Notes under the pieces: model-generated
What the model was told of the DNA's origin: nothing
Seen by the model: only the letters and a program-made list of their open reading frames with translations
Databases searched by the model: none
Made by a program: the position numbers and the translations under genes
Shown here: in pieces, positions 32,712 through 40,862 of the stretch
Layout: every line of letters begins with the position of its first letter
Position numbering within the stretch: the first letter of the stretch is position 1
Origin: JBBQDZ01 sp038237515
Lineage (GTDB): Bacteria > Actinomycetota > Thermoleophilia > Gaiellales > Gaiellaceae
NCBI GenBank assembly: GCA_038237515.1
Contig: JBBRYP010000036.1
Span: 1 to 41,044 of the forward strand
Direction: 5' to 3'
DNA length: 41,044 nt

Positions 32712-33920
32712 TCACCAGAGGGGGAGATAGGCGCGCCATCCCTGGCGCTGCTCGTCCTGGAACTCGTCGCGCGCGCCGTGCTCGAGGTAGAGCCGGTGGA
32801 AGCGGTCGAGCTGCTCGGGATCGATTTCGACGCCCAGACCGTGTCCCTCGGGGACCTCCAGGCAGCCGTCGCGGAAGACGAACGGCTTCGTGACGATCTC
32901 GCCCGCCTGCTCAGGGAGATGCGAGTCGATCGCGTGGCTCACCATCGGCTGCGCGGCGGCCAGGTGGACGATCGCCGCTGTGGAGATGCCGAGCTCGCGA
33001 TCGCTGTGCAGGCTCAGTCCGAGGTTGAACGTCTCGCAGACCTTGGCGAGCTGCAGCAGAGGCGTCGGGCCTCCCCAGAAGTGCATGTCACCGAGGACGA
33101 TGTCGAGCGCGCGCGTACGCACGACGAGCGGGATCTGCTCGAAGCTGACACAGCACATGTTGGTGGCGAGAGGGATATGCGTGTCGCGCCGGACGAGGCC
33201 CATGCCCTCGATGCCCCAGGTGGGGTCCTCGCAGAACTCGATGTCGTACTGATCGAGCGCGCGGAGAGTTCTGATGCTGGTCTCGACTGACCACGCCTGG
33301 TTTGGGTCGATGCGGAGGTTGCGCAAGCGTGCGCCGCCCGTTTCGCGGATGCGGCGCACGGTGTCGATTTCGGCGGCCGGCTCGAGCACGCCATTCTTCA
33401 GCTTCACGTCGCGGAACCCGTGCGTTTCGCAGAGCTCCACCGCGTAGTCGGCGACGGCTTGCGGGTCGGACATGCCGCCCTCGTCGTCGAGCGTTTGGTA
33501 GCGGTAGAAGACGTAGGCGGCGAACTCGACGAGCTCGCGCTCGATGCCGCCCCAGAGATCGCCGCAGCGCTTGCCGAGCGCCTTGCCGACGATGTCCCAG
33601 CAGGCCATCTCGATCGCGGCACCGGCCATCTTGAACAGCGCCGAGCGTGCCATCTGCTCGCTTGTGATTCGGTAGATCGCGAAGCGCTTCGCGATGCGGC
33701 TGGCCTCGAGCGGATCGAGGCCGATGTAGAGCGGTCTCGCTTCGAGGACGGCGGCGGCCAGCTCTGCGCCGCCGTTCGACTCGCCGAGCCCGATGATGCC
33801 CTCGTCGGTGACGAGTTCGACGATCGTTCGGGTCATGCCCGGCTCGACGCCGAAGCTCCACCGCAGCGGATGGTGCATCGGCACGTACACCGGAGTTGCG
33901 CTGACGTCGATGATCTTCAT
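32712..33920 (-). CDS. Glucarate dehydratase-like enolase superfamily protein
   Basis: This 402-residue enolase-superfamily protein is nearest in style to the glucarate/galactarate dehydratase group. MKIIDVSATPVYVPMHHPLR is the usual N-terminus. The catalytic lysine region is DVKLKNG (K-x-K); the metal-ligand regions are LRIDPNQAW and FCEDP with LATNM, and the Asp-His dyad is in DMHFWGG and LSLHSDREL. It would remove water from a sugar acid to make a 2-keto-3-deoxy acid, the normal next step after oxidation by the dehydrogenases. ATG at 33920 is favoured; extra residues upstream are low-complexity. No matching aldolase or kinase gene is in the window. Confidence 0.85.
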   Translation of the reverse strand: MKIIDVSATPVYVPMHHPLRWSFGVEPGMTRTIVELVTDEGIIGLGESNGGAELAAAVLEARPLYIGLDPLEASRIAKRFAIYRITSEQMARSALFKMAGAAIEMACWDIVGKALGKRCGDLWGGIERELVEFAAYVFYRYQTLDDEGGMSDPQAVADYAVELCETHGFRDVKLKNGVLEPAAEIDTVRRIRETGGARLRNLRIDPNQAWSVETSIRTLRALDQYDIEFCEDPTWGIEGMGLVRRDTHIPLATNMCCVSFEQIPLVVRTRALDIVLGDMHFWGGPTPLLQLAKVCETFNLGLSLHSDRELGISTAAIVHLAAAQPMVSHAIDSHLPEQAGEIVTKPFVFRDGCLEVPEGHGLGVEIDPEQLDRFHRLYLEHGARDEFQDEQRQGWRAYLPLW

Positions 33921-33943
33921 GGATGGCGGCTCATCGCGATCGA

Positions 33944-33973
33944 GGGGCGGGAGACCCGAAGCTCTCCCGCCCC
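33944..33973 (-). terminator. Strong 11-bp hairpin downstream of the binding-protein gene
   Basis: GGGGCGGGAGA (33944-33954) and TCTCCCGCCCC (33963-33973) pair perfectly around an 8-base loop, in the short gap between the binding-protein stop and the enolase start. There is no T-run. Such hairpins in importer operons protect the upstream binding-protein mRNA and let only part of transcription continue. I read it as an attenuator/stabiliser inside the operon. Confidence 0.6.
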
Positions 33974-33989
33974 CGTTCACGTGGCTTTC

Positions 33990-34967
33990 TCAGCAGGTGG
34001 ACCGGTAGAGGTACTTCTTGATCGCGGGACTCTTGACGTTCGTCCGGTCGATGTAGGCGCTGCCCGTGCCGTAGAGGTAGGGGATGTCGCCCTTCTTGAC
34101 CTTGCCAGTGATGTAGTCGGAGAGGACCTTCACAGCCTGGAAGCCCTCGTCATAGGGAGACTGCGAGACGATGCCGTCGAAGAGGCCGCTCTTGAGGCCT
34201 GCCACGGCCTTCGCCGAGGCGTCGTAGGCGACCAGCTTGACCTTGCCGCGCTTGCCGGCCGCGAGGATCGCAGAGGCTGCACCGTCGGCGTCGTTTGTGT
34301 CGGTCGCATAGAGGCCGGAGAGATCCGGGTACCTCTGCAGGATTGCGGCCGTGACCTTCGCGGACTTGGCGGAGTCTGCGCCCCCGTACTGCACGCTCAC
34401 GACCTTGATGCCCGGGAAGCTCTTCTTCATCACGTTCTTGAACCCTTTGACACGGTCACGCTGTACGGGAACGTCGGGAGAGAACGAGACGACGGCGACC
34501 GTGCCCTTGCCGGCTAGAACCTTGCCGAGGCCGGTGGCAGCGAGGCCGCCCGACTTGAGGTTGTCGGTGCGGATATTCTGCAGCTCGACCTTCTTGGACA
34601 GAGAGCCATCGACTGTCACGACGGGGATTCCGGACTTGATCGCGTTGGCGATCGGTGTGATGAAGGCGGTCGGGCTGAAGGGGGCGGCGATGATGCCGTC
34701 CGGCTTTTTCTGGACGGTCGCGTTGAAGATGGTGAGCTCTGGAGCGAAGTCGACGCCGTTGGTGCCCTGCCAGCTGAGGTTCACGGCGTACTTCTTCGCG
34801 CCGGCGTAGGCCCCGCACTTCATCGTGAGGTAGAAGGGGTCGGGCAGGTCTGCCCCGACGAATGCGATGCTGAGCTTCTTGGCCGGTGCGGCGGTCGCAC
34901 TTGCGACGGCGGCCACAGCCACCATCGCGGCTGTAAGCCCGAGGACGATCCAACGAGCTCGACTCAT
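33990..34967 (-). CDS. Sugar ABC transporter substrate-binding protein (ribose type)
   Basis: This is a 325-residue type I periplasmic-binding-fold protein. A Sec signal peptide runs to about residue 27 (VLGLTAAMVAVAAVASATAA), with no lipobox. Typical features follow: LSIAFVGADLPDPFYLTM, DGIIAAPFSPTAF, SGIPVVTVDG, LYATDTNDADGAASAI and DGIVSQSPYDEG. The ATG at 34967 has an excellent ribosome-binding site (AAGGAGGAGA), the strongest in this operon. It is flanked by hairpins on both sides, which fits the need for excess binding protein. The ligand is probably a monosaccharide or a small sugar derivative. Confidence 0.9.
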   Translation of the reverse strand: MSRARWIVLGLTAAMVAVAAVASATAAPAKKLSIAFVGADLPDPFYLTMKCGAYAGAKKYAVNLSWQGTNGVDFAPELTIFNATVQKKPDGIIAAPFSPTAFITPIANAIKSGIPVVTVDGSLSKKVELQNIRTDNLKSGGLAATGLGKVLAGKGTVAVVSFSPDVPVQRDRVKGFKNVMKKSFPGIKVVSVQYGGADSAKSAKVTAAILQRYPDLSGLYATDTNDADGAASAILAAGKRGKVKLVAYDASAKAVAGLKSGLFDGIVSQSPYDEGFQAVKVLSDYITGKVKKGDIPYLYGTGSAYIDRTNVKSPAIKKYLYRSTC

Positions 34968-34990
34968 TTCTCCTCCTTGTTGATGTTGAA

Positions 34991-35009
34991 CCTCTCGGTG
35001 CAAGAGAGG
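34991..35009 (-). promoter_or_regulatory. Hairpin in the leader of the binding-protein gene
   Basis: CCTCTC (34991-34996) and GAGAGG (35004-35009) form a perfect 6-bp stem with a 7-base loop, about 24 bases before the start codon. It may be an mRNA processing or stability element between permease and binding protein. Confidence 0.4.
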
Positions 35010-35031
35010 GCTGAACGCGCGAACTGGGCAA

Positions 35032-36120
35032 CTAGACGGCTCTCGCAGGAAGACCTCCTTTGCCGGACTGCTCCACCGCGCGGCTTCTGACGTAGACTGC
35101 CACGATCAGCACGACGCCGATGGCTATGAGCTGATAGAAGGGCTGGAGCCCGAGGATCACGAGGCCGGTCTGCAGGATCACTGCGAGCAGCGCCCCGAAG
35201 ATCGCGCCCGGTATCGACACCCGGCCGCCGAAGAGGCTCGTGCCCCCGATGACTGCACCCGCGATCGCGGAGAGGGCATCCGTCTGGTGGCCCGAGAGGT
35301 TGGTGGTTGCGAAGCGGCTGACGTCCATCACGCCTGAGACGCCGGCCATGAGCCCGACCGTGACGAACAGAATCAGTACGTGGCGGTCGATGGCGATGCC
35401 GGCTCGTGTCGCGGCCTCCCGTGATGACCCGATCGCGACGGTGTGCAGACCGAACCGCGTGAACACGAGAACGAGCCAGATGACGAGAACGATCGCGGCG
35501 CTCACCACCATCGGCAGCGGCACCCCCGAAAGGTTACGGATACCGAACTTGCCCTGCAACGAGAAGGGGATGCCCTCGACGTTCGAACCTCCGGTGACGA
35601 CAAGGCTCAGCCCCGCGCCGATGCCGAGCGTGCCGAGCGTGGTGATGAACGAGTTGACGCGCAGCCTGGTGACGATGAGGCCGTTGACGAGGCCGAAGAG
35701 CCCACCGGCGACAATCGCCGCAACGACTCCCACGGCGATGCCCCTGCCAAGATGCTGATAGGTGCTCAAGGTTTCGTGGTCGACGCCTCCGACGTCGACC
35801 ATGACGCGTCCGCCGACCACCGACGAGAGGATGACGTTGGCGCCGAGCGAGATGTCGAGTTCGCCCGCACCGAGCAGCATCGCGCTGCCGGCCGCCAGCA
35901 GGACCACCTGGGCGGCGTCGAGCGCCATGTTCGTGAAGTTCGAGCCGTTGAAGAAAACGTGGTTGCTCGACGCGAACCCGAAGGCGAGCACGAGGAGGAC
36001 GTCGACCCCTGCGACCCACAACGCCGGGTGGCGTGTGAGGGAGAGCCGGGCACGCTGGGGGACGTGGTCGAGACGGTGATCGTGATGCACGGGCGTCGCG
36101 GCTGCGGGCTCAGGCGGCAT
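35032..36120 (-). CDS. Ribose-type ABC transporter permease (RbsC/FrcC family)
   Basis: This 362-residue inner-membrane permease has about 8-10 hydrophobic segments and the family motifs AGELDISLGANVILSSVVGG, GLVNGLIVTRLRVNSFITTL and GGTSLFGGRVSIPGAIFGAL. A hydrophilic N-terminal stretch of about 35 residues, rich in His and Pro, precedes the first span. ATG at 36120 overlaps the end of the ATPase gene by 11 bases. It pairs with a single-domain ATPase as in fructose/ribose importers of the Frc kind. Confidence 0.9.
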   Translation of the reverse strand: MPPEPAAATPVHHDHRLDHVPQRARLSLTRHPALWVAGVDVLLVLAFGFASSNHVFFNGSNFTNMALDAAQVVLLAAGSAMLLGAGELDISLGANVILSSVVGGRVMVDVGGVDHETLSTYQHLGRGIAVGVVAAIVAGGLFGLVNGLIVTRLRVNSFITTLGTLGIGAGLSLVVTGGSNVEGIPFSLQGKFGIRNLSGVPLPMVVSAAIVLVIWLVLVFTRFGLHTVAIGSSREAATRAGIAIDRHVLILFVTVGLMAGVSGVMDVSRFATTNLSGHQTDALSAIAGAVIGGTSLFGGRVSIPGAIFGALLAVILQTGLVILGLQPFYQLIAIGVVLIVAVYVRSRAVEQSGKGGLPARAV

Positions 36121-36877
36121 CGCTCACGTCCCTTGCGCCGAGCATCGCCGAGACGACGAGCGGGATCGTGGCGTCGGCCGCCCGGTAGTCGGCGACAACG
36201 CGGCCGTGCCGCAACACGACGATGCGGTGTGCCAGCTGCAGCATGCGGGGCATGTCGTGGGATATGAGCAGCACGCCGAGACCTCGTCCGGCAATGGTGT
36301 TGATCGTCTCGACGACGATCTCGGTCTGACGCGTGCCGAGCGCGGCCGTCGGCTCGTCCATGAGGATGGCCTGCCCTGCCCAGCGAACCGCTCGGGCGAT
36401 CGCCACAGCTTGCCGCTGACCGCCGGAGAGACTTTCGATTGGGATGTTCACCGACGGCAGGTCGATGCCGAGAGAACGCAGCGCAGCGTTGGCTTCGGAT
36501 GCCATCGTGCGTCGCGAGAGGACGCCGAGCTTGGCCAGGAGGCCGGGGCGCAGCACCTCGACACCGAGGAAGATGTTGTCGGGAACGCTGAGGTCTGGAG
36601 CGAGCGCGAGGTCCTGGTAGACGGTCTGGATGCCGAGGTCGTGCGCGACACGGGCAGAAGACAGTTCGACACGGCGGCCGAGAATGCGGACTTCGCCGCT
36701 GTCCGGCTGCAGCGCGCCGCACATCGCTTTCATCAACGTCGACTTGCCGGCGCCGTTGTCGCCGACGAGCGCGACGATTTCCCCCCTGTGCACTTGCAGG
36801 CTTGCGCCGCGGAGCGCCTGGACATGGCCGTAGTCCTTGTAGATGTTGTCCGCCTCAATCACGATTTCCGACGTCAT
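36110..36877 (-). CDS. Sugar ABC transporter ATP-binding protein, single-domain (FrcA type)
   Basis: This 255-residue ATPase has Walker A GDNGAGKSTLMK, Q-loop in TVYQDLALAPDLSVPDNIFL, signature LSGGQRQAVAIARA, Walker B ILMDEPTAAL and switch His ISHDMPR. RbsA proteins have two such domains; this one has a single domain and works as a homodimer, as in Frc-type systems. The start ATG at 36877 overlaps the aminotransferase stop (ATGA). Confidence 0.9.
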   Translation of the reverse strand: MTSEIVIEADNIYKDYGHVQALRGASLQVHRGEIVALVGDNGAGKSTLMKAMCGALQPDSGEVRILGRRVELSSARVAHDLGIQTVYQDLALAPDLSVPDNIFLGVEVLRPGLLAKLGVLSRRTMASEANAALRSLGIDLPSVNIPIESLSGGQRQAVAIARAVRWAGQAILMDEPTAALGTRQTEIVVETINTIAGRGLGVLLISHDMPRMLQLAHRIVVLRHGRVVADYRAADATIPLVVSAMLGARDVSDAA

Positions 36878-38160
36878 CTGACGTGCTCGCTGGCGTAATC
36901 AGCGGCAGCCGCCACGATCGCCGCGCATGTCTCCTCGATATCGGTGTCCGAATGCTCTGTGGACACGTAGAACAGGCCTCGGGGAATGACGTGCACGCCA
37001 TTGCGCAGCAGGTACCCAGCGAACCGTCGATAGCCTGCGCCGTCCGCGACGAGCGTCTCGACATAGGAGTCCGTCGGAGACTCGCTTACGAATGCGCACA
37101 GCACGCCCACCTCATGGTTCGCACAGAGCGGCACACCCGAGGCGGCCCCCGCCGATTGCAGAGCGGCGGCGATGGTGGCGGCCTGCGCAGCGAGACGCGG
37201 GTATACGGTGTCCCGCTCCCGCTCGAGGTAGGTAATTGCGGCGAGCGCGGCGGCGGCGCAAACGGGGTTGGCGTTGAACGTGCCGACGTGCGCCATCGTC
37301 CCGCTCGCGATCACATCCATCACGTCGGCGCGACCGCAGACAGCGCTGATCACGAAGCCCGCGCCCAGAGCCTTTCCGAGGACAGTCAGGTCAGGCGTGA
37401 CCCCGTAGCGTTCCTGCGCGCCACCCAGACCGAGCCGATAGCCGGTGATGACCTCGTCAAAGATGAGCACAGCGCCAGCCTGCCGCACGAGTCGTGCAGC
37501 AGCATCGAGGTAGCCGGGTGCCGGTGCGATACAGCCGCCGTTGACGTTGAGCGGCTCCATGATCACCGCTGCAACGTCGTTCCCGACCGTCCCGGCAAGC
37601 GCATCGATATCGTTCCAGGGAACGACAGTCAGGGATGCCGACGCGCCCGGATCCTGTCCAGCTGTGCCAGGCCCAGGATCGACTTGCGGAGGCACACCGA
37701 CGTGCACCGGGTCGTACCAGCCGTCGTAATGACCGAGGAACTTGACCACGCGGTTGCGGCCGGTGGCCGCCCGCGCGATCCGGATCGCGGCGTGAACTGC
37801 CTCGCTGCCGGTGCTCGAGAAGACCGCGAGTTCCGCGGACGGGACGGTGCGGCACACAGCCTCGCTGAGGTCGGCCTCGAGACGATGGGAGGCGCCGTAG
37901 CCGAGGCCGCGGTCGAGCTGCTTCTTCACTGCCTCGAGGACGGCTCGGGGCGAGTGGCCCAGGAGAAGAGGCCCGAACGCGAGTGCGTAGTCGACATAGT
38001 CGTTCCTGTCGACATCCCGGATTCGTGAGCCAGCGCCGCGGTCGAAGCAGATCGGGATCGGGAGCTGCGAGGCGCGGAAGGCCGTCGCAACGCCGCGGGC
38101 GAGTGTCGCCTTCGCACGCGTGTTGTGTGCCAGCGAGGCCTCGAAGGTACGTCCCGTCAT
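36874..38160 (-). CDS. Class III aminotransferase (glutamate-1-semialdehyde aminomutase-like)
   Basis: This is a 428-residue PLP enzyme of aminotransferase class III. The cofactor phosphate motif is FSSTGSEAVHAAIRIARA, the Asp that pairs with the pyridine nitrogen is in LIFDEVITGYR, and the Schiff-base lysine is in LGKALGAGF (about Lys263). True aminomutases have the same fold, but this gene lies in a catabolic operon rather than with haem genes. It more likely transaminates an amino sugar or amino acid related to the substrate. The ATG at 38160 overlaps the IclR stop (ATGA) and the end overlaps the ATPase start (ATGA). Confidence 0.85.
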   Translation of the reverse strand: MTGRTFEASLAHNTRAKATLARGVATAFRASQLPIPICFDRGAGSRIRDVDRNDYVDYALAFGPLLLGHSPRAVLEAVKKQLDRGLGYGASHRLEADLSEAVCRTVPSAELAVFSSTGSEAVHAAIRIARAATGRNRVVKFLGHYDGWYDPVHVGVPPQVDPGPGTAGQDPGASASLTVVPWNDIDALAGTVGNDVAAVIMEPLNVNGGCIAPAPGYLDAAARLVRQAGAVLIFDEVITGYRLGLGGAQERYGVTPDLTVLGKALGAGFVISAVCGRADVMDVIASGTMAHVGTFNANPVCAAAALAAITYLERERDTVYPRLAAQAATIAAALQSAGAASGVPLCANHEVGVLCAFVSESPTDSYVETLVADGAGYRRFAGYLLRNGVHVIPRGLFYVSTEHSDTDIEETCAAIVAAAADYASEHVR

Positions 38161-38915
38161 GTCGCCATCGCCGCGATCGGCGCCCCGAGTTGCGCGGCGA
38201 TGGCCGCGCATCTGGAGAGAAGCTCCTGGGCGAGGTCGGCGTACGACGAATCGGGTATTCGGGCGGGCACACCGCTGATCGAGAGCCCGCCTACCGGAAG
38301 CCCGTCAATGCCCTCGATCGGGGCCGCAATGCATGCAGCTCCGAGAGTGCTCTCCTCGACCTCGATCGCGTAGCCCCTCGCGGCGCAGGCTTCGAGCTCC
38401 GCGTCGAGCGCTTCGGCCGTCGTGATCGTGGCCGGCGTGTACGCAGGGTAGGGCTCCTTCGGTAGGAACGCCTCCCGCGCCTCTGCGGAGAGCCGCGAAA
38501 GAATGGCCTTTCCGAGCGCCGTCGCGTGCGGCTCAACCTCGTGACCGACGTCGGCCGACATCCGCGGTTGGTGGATGCCGTCGAGCGTGGCTGCGTAGAC
38601 GAGACGTGAGCCGCTGACGACGGCGAGGTTGACCGTCTCCCCCGTCATCGCGCGCAGCTGCGAGAGCGCGCCTGCCGCGATCCGCACAATGGCTGCCTCG
38701 GTGCGTCGCGCGGCCAGATGCCGTACCGCCGGTCCTAACCGGTACTTGCGGCTCTCCCCGTCGTGCTCCACGTACGTGCGCTCCTCGAGCGAGACGAGGA
38801 GCCGGTGAGTGGAGGCGCGCGGTAGCTCGAGCGCGACCGAGAGATCCGCGAGCGACATGTCGCCGTTCGCAGCCAGGTGCTCCAGGAGATCGAGGATGCG
38901 GGTCAGCTGGCGCAT
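38157..38915 (-). CDS. IclR-family transcriptional regulator
   Basis: The protein has 252 residues from ATG 38915. The N-terminal winged helix (RILDLLEHLAANGDMSLADL, ELPRASTHRLLVSLEER) is followed by the IclR effector domain (NLAVVSGSRLVYAA, HATALGKAIL, GYAIEVEESTLGAACIAAPI). Earlier in-frame starts at 38969 and 38993 would put the palindromic operator inside the coding region, so 38915 is preferred, perhaps as a leaderless mRNA. It is the first gene of the operon and probably controls the operon and itself in response to the imported substrate or a metabolite. Confidence 0.88.
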   Translation of the reverse strand: MRQLTRILDLLEHLAANGDMSLADLSVALELPRASTHRLLVSLEERTYVEHDGESRKYRLGPAVRHLAARRTEAAIVRIAAGALSQLRAMTGETVNLAVVSGSRLVYAATLDGIHQPRMSADVGHEVEPHATALGKAILSRLSAEAREAFLPKEPYPAYTPATITTAEALDAELEACAARGYAIEVEESTLGAACIAAPIEGIDGLPVGGLSISGVPARIPDSSYADLAQELLSRCAAIAAQLGAPIAAMAT

Positions 38916-38920
38916 AAAAC

Positions 38921-38941
38921 CTGTCTCAGTGGATGAGACAG
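38921..38941. promoter_or_regulatory. Perfect palindromic operator before the IclR gene
   Basis: CTGTCTCA (38921-38928) and TGAGACAG (38934-38941) form an inverted repeat with 8-bp perfect arms and a 5-base spacer. It ends 5 bases before the IclR start codon, where it would overlap the promoter or start site. The arm length and spacing suit a dimeric winged-helix regulator. The local sequence is AT-richer (AATAAATC near 38950), as expected for a promoter. Confidence 0.65.
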
Positions 38942-39292
38942 CGTTGTCCCAATAAATCAGTGCGACCATAAATCCGCCCGCGATGAAATGCAACTACCCC
39001 GCGTTGCGCTCGCGTGTGTCACGGCGCCGCTGGCTCCGTCTCTACCTCCTCGCTCAAGAATCACCTCCACGAGGGGTCTCGACGTGCAGATCCCGACTTC
39101 GAGCGGCGTGGCCGATGCCGGCTGCGTGTTGAGGTAGGTCCCGCTCGCCGAGGATGCCTCGCGCTGAGGCCTGATCCGAGTCGTTTGCTCGGAGATCCGC
39201 CGGCGGCGTTGGAGCGAGTTCGGGGCGCGCGCAATCCGGTTGTTGACGAGACGAGTAGGTACGGCCAAGGAAGTACGGAGAAAGGGGGATTC
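38942..39292. promoter_or_regulatory. Divergent intergenic region
   Basis: This stretch separates the leftward operon from the rightward TIGR03118 gene and must hold both promoters. The left 60 bases are AT-richer. TTGACG at 39243 could be a -35 for the rightward gene, but I cannot fit a convincing -10. AAAGGGGGA precedes the ATG at 39293 as a ribosome-binding site. No gene is seen inside. Confidence 0.35.
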
Positions 39293-40375
39293 ATGAGGGT
39301 TCGCACGCTTAGGTGGCTCGCCGCCGCAGTGACGCTCGTCGCCGCAGTGGCGCTCTTCGCAGGAAGCTCGCTCGGTGCCGGCGGCGCGTACACCGTGACG
39401 CCGCTCGTCTCCGATCAGCCGAACGTCGCACCCACGACCGACCCGAGCCTCGTCAACGCCTGGGGGCTGACGGCCGGACCGACGACGCCGTGGTGGGTCG
39501 TCGACAACGCGACCGACCTTTCGACGCTCTACAGCGGCGCCGGCGTGAAGGTGCCGCTCGAGGTCACCGTCGAGGGCGGCCCGACCGGCGACGTCTTCAA
39601 CCCGACGTCAAGCTTCGTCGTCCAGGCCGGCCACGCCTCGGGGCCGGCCCGTTTCATCTTCGCGACCGAGGCCGGCACGATCCGCGGCTGGAATCCCAGC
39701 GTTCCGCCGCCTCCGACCTCGACGCAGAGCGAGGTCGGAGTCGACAGCTCGGCGGCTGGGGCGATCTACAAGGGCCTTGCGATCGCGCAGACCGCGCGAG
39801 GACCGTTGCTCTACGCAGCCGACTTCCACAACGGTCGCATCGACGTGTTCGACGGGACCTGGAAGCCGGTCACGGCCGCGGGCGGCTTCGTCGACCCGAA
39901 GCTGCCACGCCACCTCGCGCCCTTCAACGTCCAGGCGATCGGCTCGCGGATCTTCGTCGCCTACGCCCAGCAGGACGAGGACGCGAAGGACGAGGTCTCC
40001 GGTCCCGGACTCGGCGTCGTCGACGTCTTCGATACCGGCGGGACGCTGCTCGCCCGCGTCGCGACGGGCGGGAAGCTGAACGCCCCGTGGGGTCTCGCGT
40101 CGGCGCCGCCGGGGCACTTCGGCAAGTTCAGCGGCGATCTGCTGGTCGGCAACTTCGGCAACGGCAAGATCAACGCGTACCAGGAGCAGGCGAACGGGAG
40201 CTGGGTCTTCGCGGGCGCACTCAAGAACGCGAACGGGCGACCGCTCACGATCGACGGGCTCTGGGCGCTCCAGTTCGGCAACGACGCGGCGGCCGGGCCG
40301 AGCACCACGCTGTTCTTCACGGCCGGCCCCGACGACGAGACCCACGGTCTCTTCGGGTCGATCACGGCCGGCTGA
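39293..40375 (+). CDS. Secreted TIGR03118-type beta-propeller-like protein
   Basis: This 360-residue exported protein has a signal peptide (LRWLAAAVTLVAAVALFAGS) and then the features of the TIGR03118 family: LVSDQPNVAPTTDPSLVNAW, GLTAGPTTPWWVVDNATDLS, IYKGLAIAQ, LLYAADFHNGRIDVFDG and NAPWGLASAPPGHFGKFSGD with LLVGNFGNGKINAY. Repeats of this kind suggest a beta-propeller. Function is unknown for the family. I see no C-terminal anchor. It has its own ribosome-binding site and terminator-like hairpin, so it is a separate unit lying between the operon and repeat B. Confidence 0.85.
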   Translation: MRVRTLRWLAAAVTLVAAVALFAGSSLGAGGAYTVTPLVSDQPNVAPTTDPSLVNAWGLTAGPTTPWWVVDNATDLSTLYSGAGVKVPLEVTVEGGPTGDVFNPTSSFVVQAGHASGPARFIFATEAGTIRGWNPSVPPPPTSTQSEVGVDSSAAGAIYKGLAIAQTARGPLLYAADFHNGRIDVFDGTWKPVTAAGGFVDPKLPRHLAPFNVQAIGSRIFVAYAQQDEDAKDEVSGPGLGVVDVFDTGGTLLARVATGGKLNAPWGLASAPPGHFGKFSGDLLVGNFGNGKINAYQEQANGSWVFAGALKNANGRPLTIDGLWALQFGNDAAAGPSTTLFFTAGPDDETHGLFGSITAG

Positions 40376-40394
40376 GGATTGCTGGGCGGCGCGG

Positions 40395-40421
40395 CCGGGG
40401 GGCGGCCGCACCGCCCCCCGG
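40395..40421 (+). terminator. GC-rich terminator hairpin
   Basis: CCGGGGGGCGG (40395-40405) and CCGCCCCCCGG (40411-40421) pair perfectly over 11 bases with a 5-base loop, 20 bases after the stop of the secreted protein gene. The T-run is missing, as is often the case in this GC range. Confidence 0.65.
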
Positions 40422-40605
40422 TGTCCCGTTCAGAGGACGGCAGAGGACACCTCGGACGGAAAAACGCTTCCTCGGTCCTGTGAGGCCGCTGGAGCGCCAC
40501 GCCCGCACCGCGATCGCTCGCTTGGTGCGGGTTTGCCGACACGGGACGCTAAAGGGAACGAGCAGCACGATGACTCAGTCCGGGTCAGCCGGCCGCGAAA
40601 CCGCA

Positions 40606-40862
40606 ACCATCGCCACCCACCGCGGCAGCCCAAACGGAATCCCCCACAAGCCGCCCAGGACTCCACGTCTCGAAGTCCGGCTCCTGCACCCCACGCCGGG
40701 CTGGCTTATCCGGCCGGACAGTCACGCGCCGATCGCGCAGAGGCTCCATCGAGGGGCACATGCCCGCACGCGCGGCTCTTCCCGAGTGACCCCGCATCGT
40801 CTTCAAAACGGGTGAGGTCGTGCAACCCACCGCTGGGTAGGTTCGACTCCTGCGCCGCTCCG
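40606..40862 (+). repeat. Long direct repeat, copy B
   Basis: This is the second copy of the block at 27012-27266, in the same orientation. Identity is highest over the final 130 bases and lower, with small indels, in the first 60. Homology ends sharply at 40862. Flanking sequence on both sides differs from copy A. Confidence 0.8.
40769..40862 (+). pseudogene. Degenerate selenocysteine-tRNA-like sequence, copy B
   Basis: The 3' half is well kept: anticodon loop CTTCAAA, variable arm GTCGTG/CACCGC with one mismatch, T arm GTAGG-TTCGACT-CCTGC, acceptor strand GCCGCTCC and G. The D arm, intact in copy A, is lost here (CCCGAGTGACCCCGC does not pair). So this copy is more decayed at the 5' half, a pattern expected for att-type or fossil tRNA sequences. 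Confidence 0.45.
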
